This document shows positions 15,877 to 23,421 of a DNA stretch of 64,000 nucleotides, in pieces. Position 1 is the stretch's first letter; every line of letters begins with the position of its first letter. A model generated the notes under the pieces. The model was given only the letters and a program-made list of their open reading frames with translations, ran no database searches and was not told where the DNA came from. The translations under genes and the position numbers were made by a program. Source of the stretch: Azophilus sp964572185 (lineage in GTDB: Bacteria; Pseudomonadota; Gammaproteobacteria; Pseudomonadales; Azotimanducaceae); NCBI GenBank assembly GCA_964572185.1, contig CAZNFI010000001.1, positions 1 through 64,000 on the forward strand. Reading direction: 5' to 3'.

Positions 15877-17062
15877 GCCCGCTCCGTTGCAGGCGCAAAC
15901 GCCCTATACCGATGTCGCGGTGACGGCGCCGGTTACCGTCGATTACAGCCGCTACTCGCTGCGCAGCGCCCACTGGTTCATGGCCCGGGCGCTGCGCGCG
16001 CTGATCGAGGCCGGCGGCGTGGCAAAGGACGAGGTGGACGGCCTGTGCGTATCCAGCTTTCAACTGGTTCCCGACACCGCCGTTGGGCTCACCCAGCACC
16101 TCGGCGTGTCACCGCGCTGGCTCGACCACATCCCCATGGGCGGCGCCTGTGGCGTGGTGGCGCTGCGCCGGGCGGCACGCGCCGTGCAGTGCGGCGATGC
16201 GAGCCTTGTCGCCTGCCTGGCCGGCGACACCAACCACGTGGACACCTTCCGCAAGATGCTCGGCAGTTTCAGCCAGTACGCCCAGGATGCGGTCTATCCC
16301 TACGGTTCCGGTGGCCCCAATGCCAATTTCGCGTTCATGACCGACCACTACATGCGCACATTCGGCGCGCGGCGCGAGGACTTCGGCAAGCTGTGCGTGG
16401 CCCAGCGCCAGAATGCTCTGGCCAACCCGCACGCGCTGTTCAAAAAGCCACTGAGCATGGAAGAGTACCTGGCCGCCCGGGTCATCACCGCGCCGCTGCA
16501 CCTGTTCGACTGCGTGATGCCGTGCGCCGGCGGCGAGGGTTTCCTGGTCACCACCGTACAGCGCGCCGAGGCACTGGGCCTGCCCTACGCCCGCGTGCTG
16601 GCTACCATCGAGCGGCACAATGCCTGGCCCGACGACCCCATCCAGATGCGCGGCGGCTGGGCAATGGATGCCGACAGCCTGTACGCCAACGCCGGCAAGT
16701 CACCGGATGATGTGGACTTCCTGTGCAGCTACGACGATTACCCGGTCATCAATGCCCTGCAATTGGAAAACCTGGGCTTCTGTGCCGCGGGCGACGCGCC
16801 GCGCTTCATCCGCGAACACCAGTTCACCTGGAACGGAGACTTCCCGCTCAACCCTTCCGGCGGGCAACTGTCCGTAGGCCAGGCTGGCGCCGCGGGCGGC
16901 TATCTCGGGCTCGTGGAAGCCGTGCGGCAACTGACCGGCACGGCTCTCGGCCATCAGGTAGCCAACGCCGAAGTGGGCCTGGTGAGCGGCTTCGGCATGA
17001 TCAACTACGACCGCGGCCTGTGCTCGGCGGCGGCGCTGCTGACCCGGGGAAGCGACGCATGA
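15869..17062 (+). CDS. Thiolase-superfamily protein (SCP2-thiolase/Ltp2-like) with altered catalytic residues
   Basis: A 397-residue thiolase-fold protein starting at a GTG. The nucleophile-region cysteine is kept (Cys94 in GGACG). The usual GHP motif is replaced by GQA, with Gln338 where the catalytic His stands, and the C-terminal cysteine motif reads VSGFGM without Cys. A tyrosine-rich CSYDDYP segment precedes the lid. In the SCP2-thiolase branch such changes are known in Ltp2-type aldolases, which pair with DUF35 proteins and cleave C-C bonds by retro-aldol chemistry; BbsB-type thiolases also pair with a DUF35 partner. The next gene encodes exactly such a partner, with a 4-base overlap. 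Role here: C-C cleavage of a CoA ester, thiolytic or aldolytic (inference). Confidence 0.82.
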   Translation: MAEPAPLQAQTPYTDVAVTAPVTVDYSRYSLRSAHWFMARALRALIEAGGVAKDEVDGLCVSSFQLVPDTAVGLTQHLGVSPRWLDHIPMGGACGVVALRRAARAVQCGDASLVACLAGDTNHVDTFRKMLGSFSQYAQDAVYPYGSGGPNANFAFMTDHYMRTFGARREDFGKLCVAQRQNALANPHALFKKPLSMEEYLAARVITAPLHLFDCVMPCAGGEGFLVTTVQRAEALGLPYARVLATIERHNAWPDDPIQMRGGWAMDADSLYANAGKSPDDVDFLCSYDDYPVINALQLENLGFCAAGDAPRFIREHQFTWNGDFPLNPSGGQLSVGQAGAAGGYLGLVEAVRQLTGTALGHQVANAEVGLVSGFGMINYDRGLCSAAALLTRGSDA

Positions 17063-18303
17063 CCGAACCCCTGCGCAAGCCGAAACGCAAGAACCCCATC
17101 CTGCGCACGCGCCTGCCGGTGGTGCCGCCCTGGACGCGCAGCCGCGTGGCGCTGGGCCTGACCGCCGCCGCTGCCCGGGGCGGTTTCGAACTGCAGCAAT
17201 GCGCGCAGTGCGGCCGCATCCAGTATCCGCCCCGGGAGATGTGCAGCGGCTGCCTGAGCGTGTCGCTGGCGTGGACACCCGTGGACGGCGCCGGCGAACT
17301 GATTTCCGAGACCGAACTCAACCACAGCCACGACCTGTTCTTCCGCGAACGGCTGCCCTGGCGGCTGGGCCTGGTGCAGCTCGACTGTGGCCCCACGGTA
17401 ATGACACACCTGCATGGCGATGTCCCGGCACCGCCCTGCACGGTGCGCGTGCAGGCCCGGCTGGACCGCGCCGGCCGCGCCGTACTGATCGCCTTTCCGG
17501 CAAAGGAGGTGCCGAACATGGCCGACGACAAGCAGTTGCGGGAGATGACCTGCGACCCCAGGTTCCGCAAGGTGCTCATCACCGACGGCAAGTCGGCGGT
17601 GGGCCAGGCCATGGTGCGCGCCATCGCCGATGCCGGCGCCAGCCTGATCTGGGTGGGCTACGCGGAACCCTGGAAGCAGCCGCCGGGGTTTGCGGAACTG
17701 GAGTCCATCCCCGAGGTCACGCTGGTGCCCCTGGACCTCACCGATGCCCGGGCGGTGCGCGAGGCCGGTGGTTCGCTCGGCGGTCGGGTGGACATCCTGA
17801 TCAACACCGCCGAAGCGCACCGCACGCACGGCATCGGCTCGCGCTACGGCACCGATGTGGCGCGCCTGGAGATGGACGTCAACTACTTCGGTCTGCTGCG
17901 CCTTGCCCAGGAGTTCGGCCCGGCCATGCAGTTCCGCGGCGCCGACGGGCAGAACAGCGCCGTCGCCTGGGTGAACGTGCTGTCGGTGTTCGCGTTGTCG
18001 AACTTCCCGGCGCACGGCACCTACTCCGCCTCCAAGGCCGCCGCCTACAGCCTCACCCAGTGCCTGCGCGCCGAGTTCAAGCCCAATGCGGTGCGCGTCA
18101 TCAACGTCTTTCCGGGCCCAATCGACGATGAGTGGAACCAGCTGATACCGCCGCCCAAGCTGGCCCCGGAACGGCTGGCGCAGGACGTTGTCGCCGCGCT
18201 CCGGGACGGCGTAGAGGATGTCTACCCAGGCGCCGTCGCCCAGGAGTGGTTCCAACGTTACCGGGAAGACCCGAAAATCCTGGAACGGGAACTGTGCGAA
18301 TGA
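17059..18303 (+). CDS. DUF35 (zinc-ribbon/OB-fold) fused to a short-chain dehydrogenase/reductase
   Basis: A 414-residue two-domain protein. Residues 1-150 are a DUF35 acyl-CoA-associated domain: a rubredoxin-like zinc ribbon with Cys48, Cys51, Cys62 and Cys65, then an OB fold. Such domains partner thiolase-fold enzymes (ChsH2 with Ltp2; BbsA with BbsB). Residues about 165-414 are an SDR with Ser309, Tyr322 and Lys326 of the catalytic set. Its nucleotide motif is degenerate (TDGKSAVG instead of TGGxxGIG), and NTAE replaces NNAG. An AAGGAGGT box at 17503-17510 sits 7 bases before the in-frame ATG of Met154, so the SDR may also be made separately. The gene overlaps both neighbours by 4 bases. 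Confidence 0.85.
   Translation: MTEPLRKPKRKNPILRTRLPVVPPWTRSRVALGLTAAAARGGFELQQCAQCGRIQYPPREMCSGCLSVSLAWTPVDGAGELISETELNHSHDLFFRERLPWRLGLVQLDCGPTVMTHLHGDVPAPPCTVRVQARLDRAGRAVLIAFPAKEVPNMADDKQLREMTCDPRFRKVLITDGKSAVGQAMVRAIADAGASLIWVGYAEPWKQPPGFAELESIPEVTLVPLDLTDARAVREAGGSLGGRVDILINTAEAHRTHGIGSRYGTDVARLEMDVNYFGLLRLAQEFGPAMQFRGADGQNSAVAWVNVLSVFALSNFPAHGTYSASKAAAYSLTQCLRAEFKPNAVRVINVFPGPIDDEWNQLIPPPKLAPERLAQDVVAALRDGVEDVYPGAVAQEWFQRYREDPKILERELCE
17503..17520 (+). promoter_or_regulatory. Internal ribosome binding site and ATG within the DUF35-SDR gene
   Basis: AAGGAGGT at 17503-17510 is a full Shine-Dalgarno match placed 7 bases before an in-frame ATG (17518-17520, Met154), precisely at the junction between the DUF35 and SDR domains. 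The same box starts dapD in this window, so it is functional in this genome. It could start a separate SDR of 261 residues. Confidence 0.55.
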
Positions 18304-19034
18304 GCGATGCAGGCACCGTCTGGGTGACCGGCGGCAGCTCCGGGATCGGCGCCGACCTGTGCCGGCGCCTGCTGCGGGACAAAGCCCGGGTAATCAGCTT
18401 CGCGCGCCGCGCACCGCCCTTCACGCACCCGAACCTGCACCCCGTGACCGTCGACCTGAGCGACCCCGAGGCCACTCGCGCCGCGGCCGCTCAGGCAGCC
18501 GCCGCCTGGCCGGCCACGCGCCTGGTGCACAACGCCGGCGCCATCCGCGAAAAGCCCCTGGCGGAGGTGAGCGGCAATGACCTCGATGTGCTCGCGCAAC
18601 TGCACCTGGGCACCGCCATCGCACTGGTGCAGGCGCTGTTGCCGCACATGCGCGAACAGCGCCACGGGCGCATCGTGCTGATGTCAACCCGCGCCATTGT
18701 CGGCCTGCACAAGCGCACGGTCTACTCCGCCACCAAGGCCGGCCTGGTGGGCATGGGCCGCACCTGGGCGCTGGAACTGGCCGGCGACGGCATCACGGTG
18801 AACATGATCGCCCCCGGGCCCATCGAAGAAACGGAAATGTTCGATGAACTGGTGCCCCAGGGCAGCGAAATCAGCCGCACGGTCGCCGCCCGGGTGCCGG
18901 TGGGGCGCATCGGCCGTCCCGGGGATGTCTCCCGGGCGGTACTCTTTTTCCTCTCCGACCAGGCCGACTTCGTCACCGGTCAGACACTTTTCGTCTGCGG
19001 CGGCACCTCGCTCGGCGGCATGAGCTTCACCTGA
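18300..19034 (+). CDS. Short-chain dehydrogenase/reductase
   Basis: A 244-residue classical SDR with an intact cofactor motif (TGGSSGIG near residue 8), NAG at HNAGAI, and the catalytic YSATK (Tyr142, Lys146). The C-terminus has the usual GRPGDVSRAVLFFLSD and TGQTLFVCGG. It would oxidise a hydroxyl or a cis-diol, or reduce a ketone, using NAD(P). In this operon a role as dihydrodiol or hydroxyacyl-CoA dehydrogenase is plausible. It overlaps the preceding DUF35-SDR gene by ATGA, so the operon encodes two SDR domains back to back, one canonical and one degenerate. Confidence 0.88.
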   Translation: MSDAGTVWVTGGSSGIGADLCRRLLRDKARVISFARRAPPFTHPNLHPVTVDLSDPEATRAAAAQAAAAWPATRLVHNAGAIREKPLAEVSGNDLDVLAQLHLGTAIALVQALLPHMREQRHGRIVLMSTRAIVGLHKRTVYSATKAGLVGMGRTWALELAGDGITVNMIAPGPIEETEMFDELVPQGSEISRTVAARVPVGRIGRPGDVSRAVLFFLSDQADFVTGQTLFVCGGTSLGGMSFT

Positions 19035-19054
19035 CAGGGAGCAGACAAACGACG

Positions 19055-19846
19055 ATGAACGCGCAAGTACTCGAACAGCTGCTCGGCGCCATCGCTGCCG
19101 GTGGCGTGACGCTGGTCGACCTGACCCAGACCCTGGACCCGGAGTTTCCACAGATCAGCCTGCCACCGGAAATGGGCCAGTGCTGGCCGTTCCGCATCGA
19201 GGAGGTCTCCCACTACGACGACCGGGGGCCGGGCTGGTACTGGAACAACATCTCCTGCGGCGAACACACCGGCACCCATTTCGATGCGCCCATTCACTGG
19301 ATCTCCGGGCGCAACCTGCCGAACAACTCGACCGACACCATTCCGGTGGAGCACATGGTCGCGCCGGCCTGCGTGCTCGACTGTTCCGAACAGTCCCGAC
19401 AGGATGCGGATTTCCTGCTCACCGTAGATTTCATCCGCCAATGGGAAGCGGAGCACGGACGCATCCCTCCCGCAAGCTGGGTGCTGATGCGCACCGACTG
19501 GTCGAAGATCAGCGATCCGGCCGCATTCCAGAACTTCGACGAGGAAGGACAGCACACCCCGGGGCCGGACACCGAGGCGGTGCGCTTCCTGGTTGAGCAA
19601 CGCAACGTACTGGGATTCGGCTCCGAGGCGATCGGCACCGATGCGGGCCAGGGCCAGCACCTGAACCCGCCCTACCCGTGCCATTACTACATGCACGGCG
19701 CCGGCAAGTACGGGTTGCAGTGCCTGGCCAACCTCGATCTGCTGCCGCCGACCGGCAGCGTGCTGTTCGCGGCCCCCCTGAAAATCCGCCGCGGCTCCGG
19801 CAGCCCGCTACGGGTGCTGGCGCTGGTGCCCCGGACAACGACCTGA
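19055..19846 (+). CDS. Cyclase-family metal-dependent hydrolase (kynurenine formamidase-like)
   Basis: A 263-residue member of the COG1878 'cyclase' family. The metal-binding motif HTGTHFDAPIH is complete (His71, His75, Asp77, His81). Family members hydrolyse N-formylkynurenine, isatin and similar amide or lactone-type rings, so a ring-opening or amide-hydrolysing step is likely. It is the last gene of the rightward operon, 20 bases after the SDR, and follows GGGAGCAGACAAACGACG. Its presence next to a dioxygenase and an aminotransferase makes a nitrogen heterocycle or amide intermediate attractive, but that is inference. Confidence 0.85.
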   Translation: MNAQVLEQLLGAIAAGGVTLVDLTQTLDPEFPQISLPPEMGQCWPFRIEEVSHYDDRGPGWYWNNISCGEHTGTHFDAPIHWISGRNLPNNSTDTIPVEHMVAPACVLDCSEQSRQDADFLLTVDFIRQWEAEHGRIPPASWVLMRTDWSKISDPAAFQNFDEEGQHTPGPDTEAVRFLVEQRNVLGFGSEAIGTDAGQGQHLNPPYPCHYYMHGAGKYGLQCLANLDLLPPTGSVLFAAPLKIRRGSGSPLRVLALVPRTTT

Positions 19847-19852
19847 CCGCGG

Positions 19853-19917
19853 CCTGCCCCGCAGGCAACCTGCCCCGCAGGCAACCTGCGCCTGGCGGGC
19901 CGTTACGGCACGGCCCG
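19853..19917. terminator. Tandem mini-hairpins and a stem-loop between convergent genes
   Basis: A 16-base unit, CCTGCCCCGCAGGCAA, occurs twice in tandem (19853-19868 and 19869-19884). Each unit can fold as CCTGC-ccc-GCAGG. A perfect 8-bp stem follows: CGGGCCGT (19896-19903) with ACGGCCCG (19910-19917). The position between a rightward operon end and a leftward gene end suits a two-way terminator, although no T-tract is present. Confidence 0.45.
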
Positions 19918-19925
19918 GACATTGC

Positions 19926-20795
19926 CTACGCCAATCGTGTTGCCACCGACTCACCAAACTCGCTGAGGCGGTCGAGTCCGCCGGGGCCGGCGAAGAAGAA
20001 GGCGGGCACCATGACGCGGCTCACGCCGAGTGCCGCCATCTGCTCGACACCGGCAGGCGGGTCGGCCATCTGCGCACCGAAAATGGCGCTGAACTCGATA
20101 CCGGCCGGGTCGCGGCCCGCCGCCTCGGCGCCCTGTCGCACCCTGTCGAGCAGTTTGCCGAGCCGTTCGCTGTCGCCTTCTCCGGGGAAGTAACCGTCGG
20201 CAATGCGCACCGCCCGCGCCACGGCGGCATCCGTATCGCCGCCCACATGCACCGGGATCGAACCATTGACCGGCCGCGGGCTGCAGGTGGCGGGCTCGAA
20301 GTCCACGAACTCGCCGTGATACTCCGCGTGCGGGCCCGCCCAAAGTGCCCGCATGGCGGCGATGTACTCATCGTTGCGCGCGCCGCGGCGCTGCCAGGGT
20401 ACGCCAAGCGCTTCGAACTCCTCCCTGAGCCAGCCGACGCCAAGCCCCAGTTCCACCCTGCCACCGGACAGTTGGTCCAGCGTCGCCAGTTCCTTGGCCA
20501 GCACCAGCGGATTACGCTGCGGCACGATCAGGATGCAGGTTCCCAGGCGCAGCGTCGGCGCCGCCGCCGCCGCGAATGCCAGCCAGATCAGGGGATCGGG
20601 GATGGGGGTGTCCGGCTCGGCCGGAATCTTGCCATCGGCGCTGTACGGGTACTTCGAAGCAATCGAGTCGGGCAACACGACGTGTTCGCCACCCCACACC
20701 GATTCAAAGCCGGCGTTCTCGGCACGGCGACAGATTTCCAGGGCGGTTGCGCCATCGATTCCGATGCTGCTCGCAAAGGCCAGTGCAAGTTTCAT
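19926..20795 (-). CDS. LLM-class (luciferase-like) flavin/F420-dependent oxidoreductase
   Basis: A 289-residue TIM-barrel protein of the bacterial luciferase-like family, of the type annotated as probable F420-dependent oxidoreductase. The N-terminus (AENAGFESVWGGEH), the core motif LDQLSGGRVELGLGVGWLREEFEALG and the C-terminal GVSRVMVPAF are characteristic. These proteins use reduced FMN or F420 for monooxygenation or reduction. It points toward the aromatic-type operon and ends 80 bases from it. It also lies downstream of the nlpD-like gene on the same strand, in the place rpoS occupies in many gammaproteobacteria. It could serve the adjacent pathway; there is no direct proof. Confidence 0.83.
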   Translation of the reverse strand: MKLALAFASSIGIDGATALEICRRAENAGFESVWGGEHVVLPDSIASKYPYSADGKIPAEPDTPIPDPLIWLAFAAAAAPTLRLGTCILIVPQRNPLVLAKELATLDQLSGGRVELGLGVGWLREEFEALGVPWQRRGARNDEYIAAMRALWAGPHAEYHGEFVDFEPATCSPRPVNGSIPVHVGGDTDAAVARAVRIADGYFPGEGDSERLGKLLDRVRQGAEAAGRDPAGIEFSAIFGAQMADPPAGVEQMAALGVSRVMVPAFFFAGPGGLDRLSEFGESVATRLA

Positions 20796-20891
20796 GGGTG
20801 CTCCCGTTCGCGGTCAAAGCGGCGCATGTTACATGCGCGTCCGCCCGGGCGCTCGAACATCTCGTGCGGCTTGGGCATCGGCCAGGGTCGC

Positions 20892-21722
20892 TCAACGCCG
20901 GCGCAGCAGCGACCTGGGGCTGACCGGGCTGCCGTCGCGGCGGATCTCGAAATGCAGCATGCGCGTCTTTGCCGAACCCCCGGCAATGCTGGCGATGCGA
21001 TCGCCCCCGTTGACCCGCTGCCCCTCGCGTACGCTGAACGGCTGATTGAGGCTGTAAGCAGACAGGTAGCTGTCGTTGTGCTTGACGATCACCAGGCGTT
21101 CGTACCCGCCTAGCCCGGACCCCGCATAAACAACCTCCCCGGCGGCGGCGGCAGCGACCGGACTGCCCGGCTGCATCTCGAAATCCAGCCCGTTGCTGTT
21201 GCCGCCGAATTCGCGCACCACCGGGCTCGAGGCCGGCCACTGCCAGACCGGCGCGCCGCCGGCCGGCGCCGGCGCGACCGCCGGAGCGGGCGGCACGCGC
21301 TTCGGCGGCGTCTTGGAGCGCGTGGATGACCTGGGTGGCGGCGCAGGCTGCCGGGTTGTGGCAACCCTGGCCTGTGCACGGAGGCTGAGCCGTTGTCCCG
21401 GATAGATGGTGTACGGCGGGTTCAGCCGGTTGATGCGCGCCAGGGTTTTCATCTCCAGCCCGAACCGCCAGGCAATGCCATACAGGGTGTCCCCCCGCTT
21501 GACGACGTAAGTGGCGGAACGGGGCATGCGGACGATGTGCGGGGCAGGCTTCGAAGCCCGCTCAGCCGCCGGCCCCCGTTCCGTGATGATCGGCCGCCCC
21601 GGTGTCGCGCAGCCGGCCCACAGGGTCAGCAGCACAACCATCACCAGGCCGCGCCGGCACGCGGCCAGCCGGGCGACCCCCGCGGCGGCAGTCGAGAGCA
21701 AACCTGGCCGTTCTGCGCGCAC
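20892..21722 (-). CDS. nlpD: NlpD-like LysM/M23 lipoprotein (cell-division amidase activator)
   Basis: Outer-membrane lipoprotein of about 276 residues. A lipobox LWAGC follows a short hydrophobic stretch. One LysM peptidoglycan-binding domain (ATYVVKRGDTLYGIAWRFGL to YPGQRLSL) is followed by a Pro-rich linker and a LytM/M23 domain. The domain is catalytically degenerate: the first metal His is replaced (NSNGLDFEM), as in NlpD and EnvC, which activate amidases rather than cut peptidoglycan. I use the GTG at 21722, which gives a basic n-region; an ATG at 21641 leaves only ten residues before the lipobox cysteine. It is the third gene of a pcm-DUF368-nlpD unit. Confidence 0.82.
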   Translation of the reverse strand: MRAERPGLLSTAAAGVARLAACRRGLVMVVLLTLWAGCATPGRPIITERGPAAERASKPAPHIVRMPRSATYVVKRGDTLYGIAWRFGLEMKTLARINRLNPPYTIYPGQRLSLRAQARVATTRQPAPPPRSSTRSKTPPKRVPPAPAVAPAPAGGAPVWQWPASSPVVREFGGNSNGLDFEMQPGSPVAAAAAGEVVYAGSGLGGYERLVIVKHNDSYLSAYSLNQPFSVREGQRVNGGDRIASIAGGSAKTRMLHFEIRRDGSPVSPRSLLRRR

Positions 21723-21754
21723 TTGCCACGCGAACCTGCGAACCACGACGCGAC

Positions 21755-22645
21755 CTACTGCCTGGCCCTGGCCAGCAGCCACAGCGTCACAGCGCCCGCC
21801 AGCATCATGCACGCCGTAAGCCAGACCCTGGCCGGCGAGTCCGCCGCCTGGCTCCACTGCGCGGGCAGCAACAGTGTGCCGCCCGCCTGCCATGGCCAGA
21901 GCTTGATCAGCGCTCCGGCCATGAACCCGGTCAAAAAACCCAGCACGGGTTCGAAAAAGCGGTCGAGCAGGTACCGCAGCAGCCTGGCGGTCAGGGCCAA
22001 CCCGGTCATCATTCCCAGCGCGAATACGGCCAGAATCGGCCAGTCCAGCGTCGCCGCCGCCGCCAGCACGGGTGTGTACAGACCCAGTACCACCAGCAGG
22101 AAACCGCCGGAAACCGCAGGTAGCAACCACGCGCAAACGGCCAGGGCGCCGCCGATGAAGTAGGCCGGGTAGCTCGCATTCGAGCCCAGCGACTCGAGGC
22201 CGCCCGCAAGCACGCCCAGCAGCAGCCCGGCCAGGCCAAGCGTCGCCAGCAAGCGGGGGGGACGGGAACGGCCGATGTCGAAAACCGAGAACAGAACCAG
22301 GCCGAAGAAAAAGCCCCACACGAGCGTCGGAAACGCGGAAATCGCCATGCTGACAAAACGGGCAAACAGCAGCACGCTCAACGCCATGCCCGATCCCAGG
22401 CAGATCAGGAAACCCAGGTTGTGATGCCTCCAGAAGCGCTTCGGGTCGGTGACCATCCAGGCCAGCGAGGTCGGGGAAAACGCCGCAAGACTGGCGATGA
22501 ATTCCCGATAGATTCCGGTAACGAAGGCGATGGTGCCGCCGGATACGCCCGGCACCACTTCGGCGATGCCCATTGCCGCCCCCCTGGCAAATACACCGAG
22601 CCAGGCGCCCGCGCTGCGCTCCCGGTCCAGGCCGGCGGCGGTCAC
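21755..22645 (-). CDS. DUF368 integral membrane protein (PopT-type)
   Basis: A 296-residue membrane protein with about eight hydrophobic segments. The conserved N-terminal motif AEVVPGVSGGTIAFVTGIYREFI and a second copy-like motif, LLPAVSGGFLLVVLGLY, identify the DUF368 family. Members have been linked to recycling of undecaprenyl phosphate across the membrane, which would suit its place beside envelope genes. The GTG start at 22645 overlaps the pcm stop codon by 4 bases (GTGA), so translation is coupled. Confidence 0.85.
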   Translation of the reverse strand: MTAAGLDRERSAGAWLGVFARGAAMGIAEVVPGVSGGTIAFVTGIYREFIASLAAFSPTSLAWMVTDPKRFWRHHNLGFLICLGSGMALSVLLFARFVSMAISAFPTLVWGFFFGLVLFSVFDIGRSRPPRLLATLGLAGLLLGVLAGGLESLGSNASYPAYFIGGALAVCAWLLPAVSGGFLLVVLGLYTPVLAAAATLDWPILAVFALGMMTGLALTARLLRYLLDRFFEPVLGFLTGFMAGALIKLWPWQAGGTLLLPAQWSQAADSPARVWLTACMMLAGAVTLWLLARARQ

Positions 22646-23277
22646 CGCTGCTGGACTCCCTTGCGCAGCGGCACAAAGCGCACCTTTTGCACCGCATCGT
22701 CCTGGAAGCCATCGGCGGTACGGTCGATGACGCGCAATTCCTGGACATCGCCGCTGCCCACCGGCAGCACCATGCGCCCGCCGATTTCCAGCTGGTCCAT
22801 CAGCGCCGCGGGCACACCGCGCGGCGCCGCCGTCACCAGGATACCGTCGAACGGCGCCTGTTCCGGCCAACCGAGATACCCATCGCCCATCTTCATGACC
22901 ACGTTGTTCAGGGCCAGCGCCTCGAAACGCTCCCGAGCCCAGCCACCGAGGGCCACGATGCGCTCGATGGTGAATACCCGACGGCACAGGCTCGCCAGAA
23001 TCGCCGTCTGGTAACCGGATCCGGTACCGACCTCCAGCACCCTGGGGCGGGGAACATTCAGCAGGGTGGCCGACATCAGCGCCACGATCAGCGGTTGCGA
23101 GATGGTCTGGCCATGGCCTATCGGCAGCGCGGTATCCTCGTAGGCCCGGTGCGCCAGCGCTTCCTCCACAAATACGTGACGAGGCGTGGCAGCCAGCGCA
23201 TCGAGCACCTCCGGATGCGTGATGCCCTGTTCCTCCAGGCGCAGCACCAGCCGCTCCCGGGTGCGCCGGGAAGTCAT
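22642..23277 (-). CDS. pcm: Protein-L-isoaspartate O-methyltransferase
   Basis: Repairs isoaspartyl residues in aged proteins by methylation with S-adenosylmethionine. The protein is 211 residues. The SAM-binding motif LEVGTGSGYQTAILA and the PIGHGQTISQP segment (substrate and active-site loop) are both present. I start at the ATG at 23277 because MTSRRTRERL aligns with the known N-terminus of the family; an ATG 16 codons upstream is possible. In many gammaproteobacteria surE precedes pcm, but here the upstream gene is ftsB and no surE is seen. Confidence 0.92.
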   Translation of the reverse strand: MTSRRTRERLVLRLEEQGITHPEVLDALAATPRHVFVEEALAHRAYEDTALPIGHGQTISQPLIVALMSATLLNVPRPRVLEVGTGSGYQTAILASLCRRVFTIERIVALGGWARERFEALALNNVVMKMGDGYLGWPEQAPFDGILVTAAPRGVPAALMDQLEIGGRMVLPVGSGDVQELRVIDRTADGFQDDAVQKVRFVPLRKGVQQR

Positions 23278-23421
23278 GCCGATACCGACCAGATCAAAGC
23301 GGTTCACGTCGCGTCTGCATCCCATTGCAATCGATTTTCGAAGGCCAACCTCCGTCCGGGTGCCTGAGGCGGCGGCGCAGCGGCACGCGCAACACGCCTT
23401 TGCGTCAGGGGTTGTTGCGAG

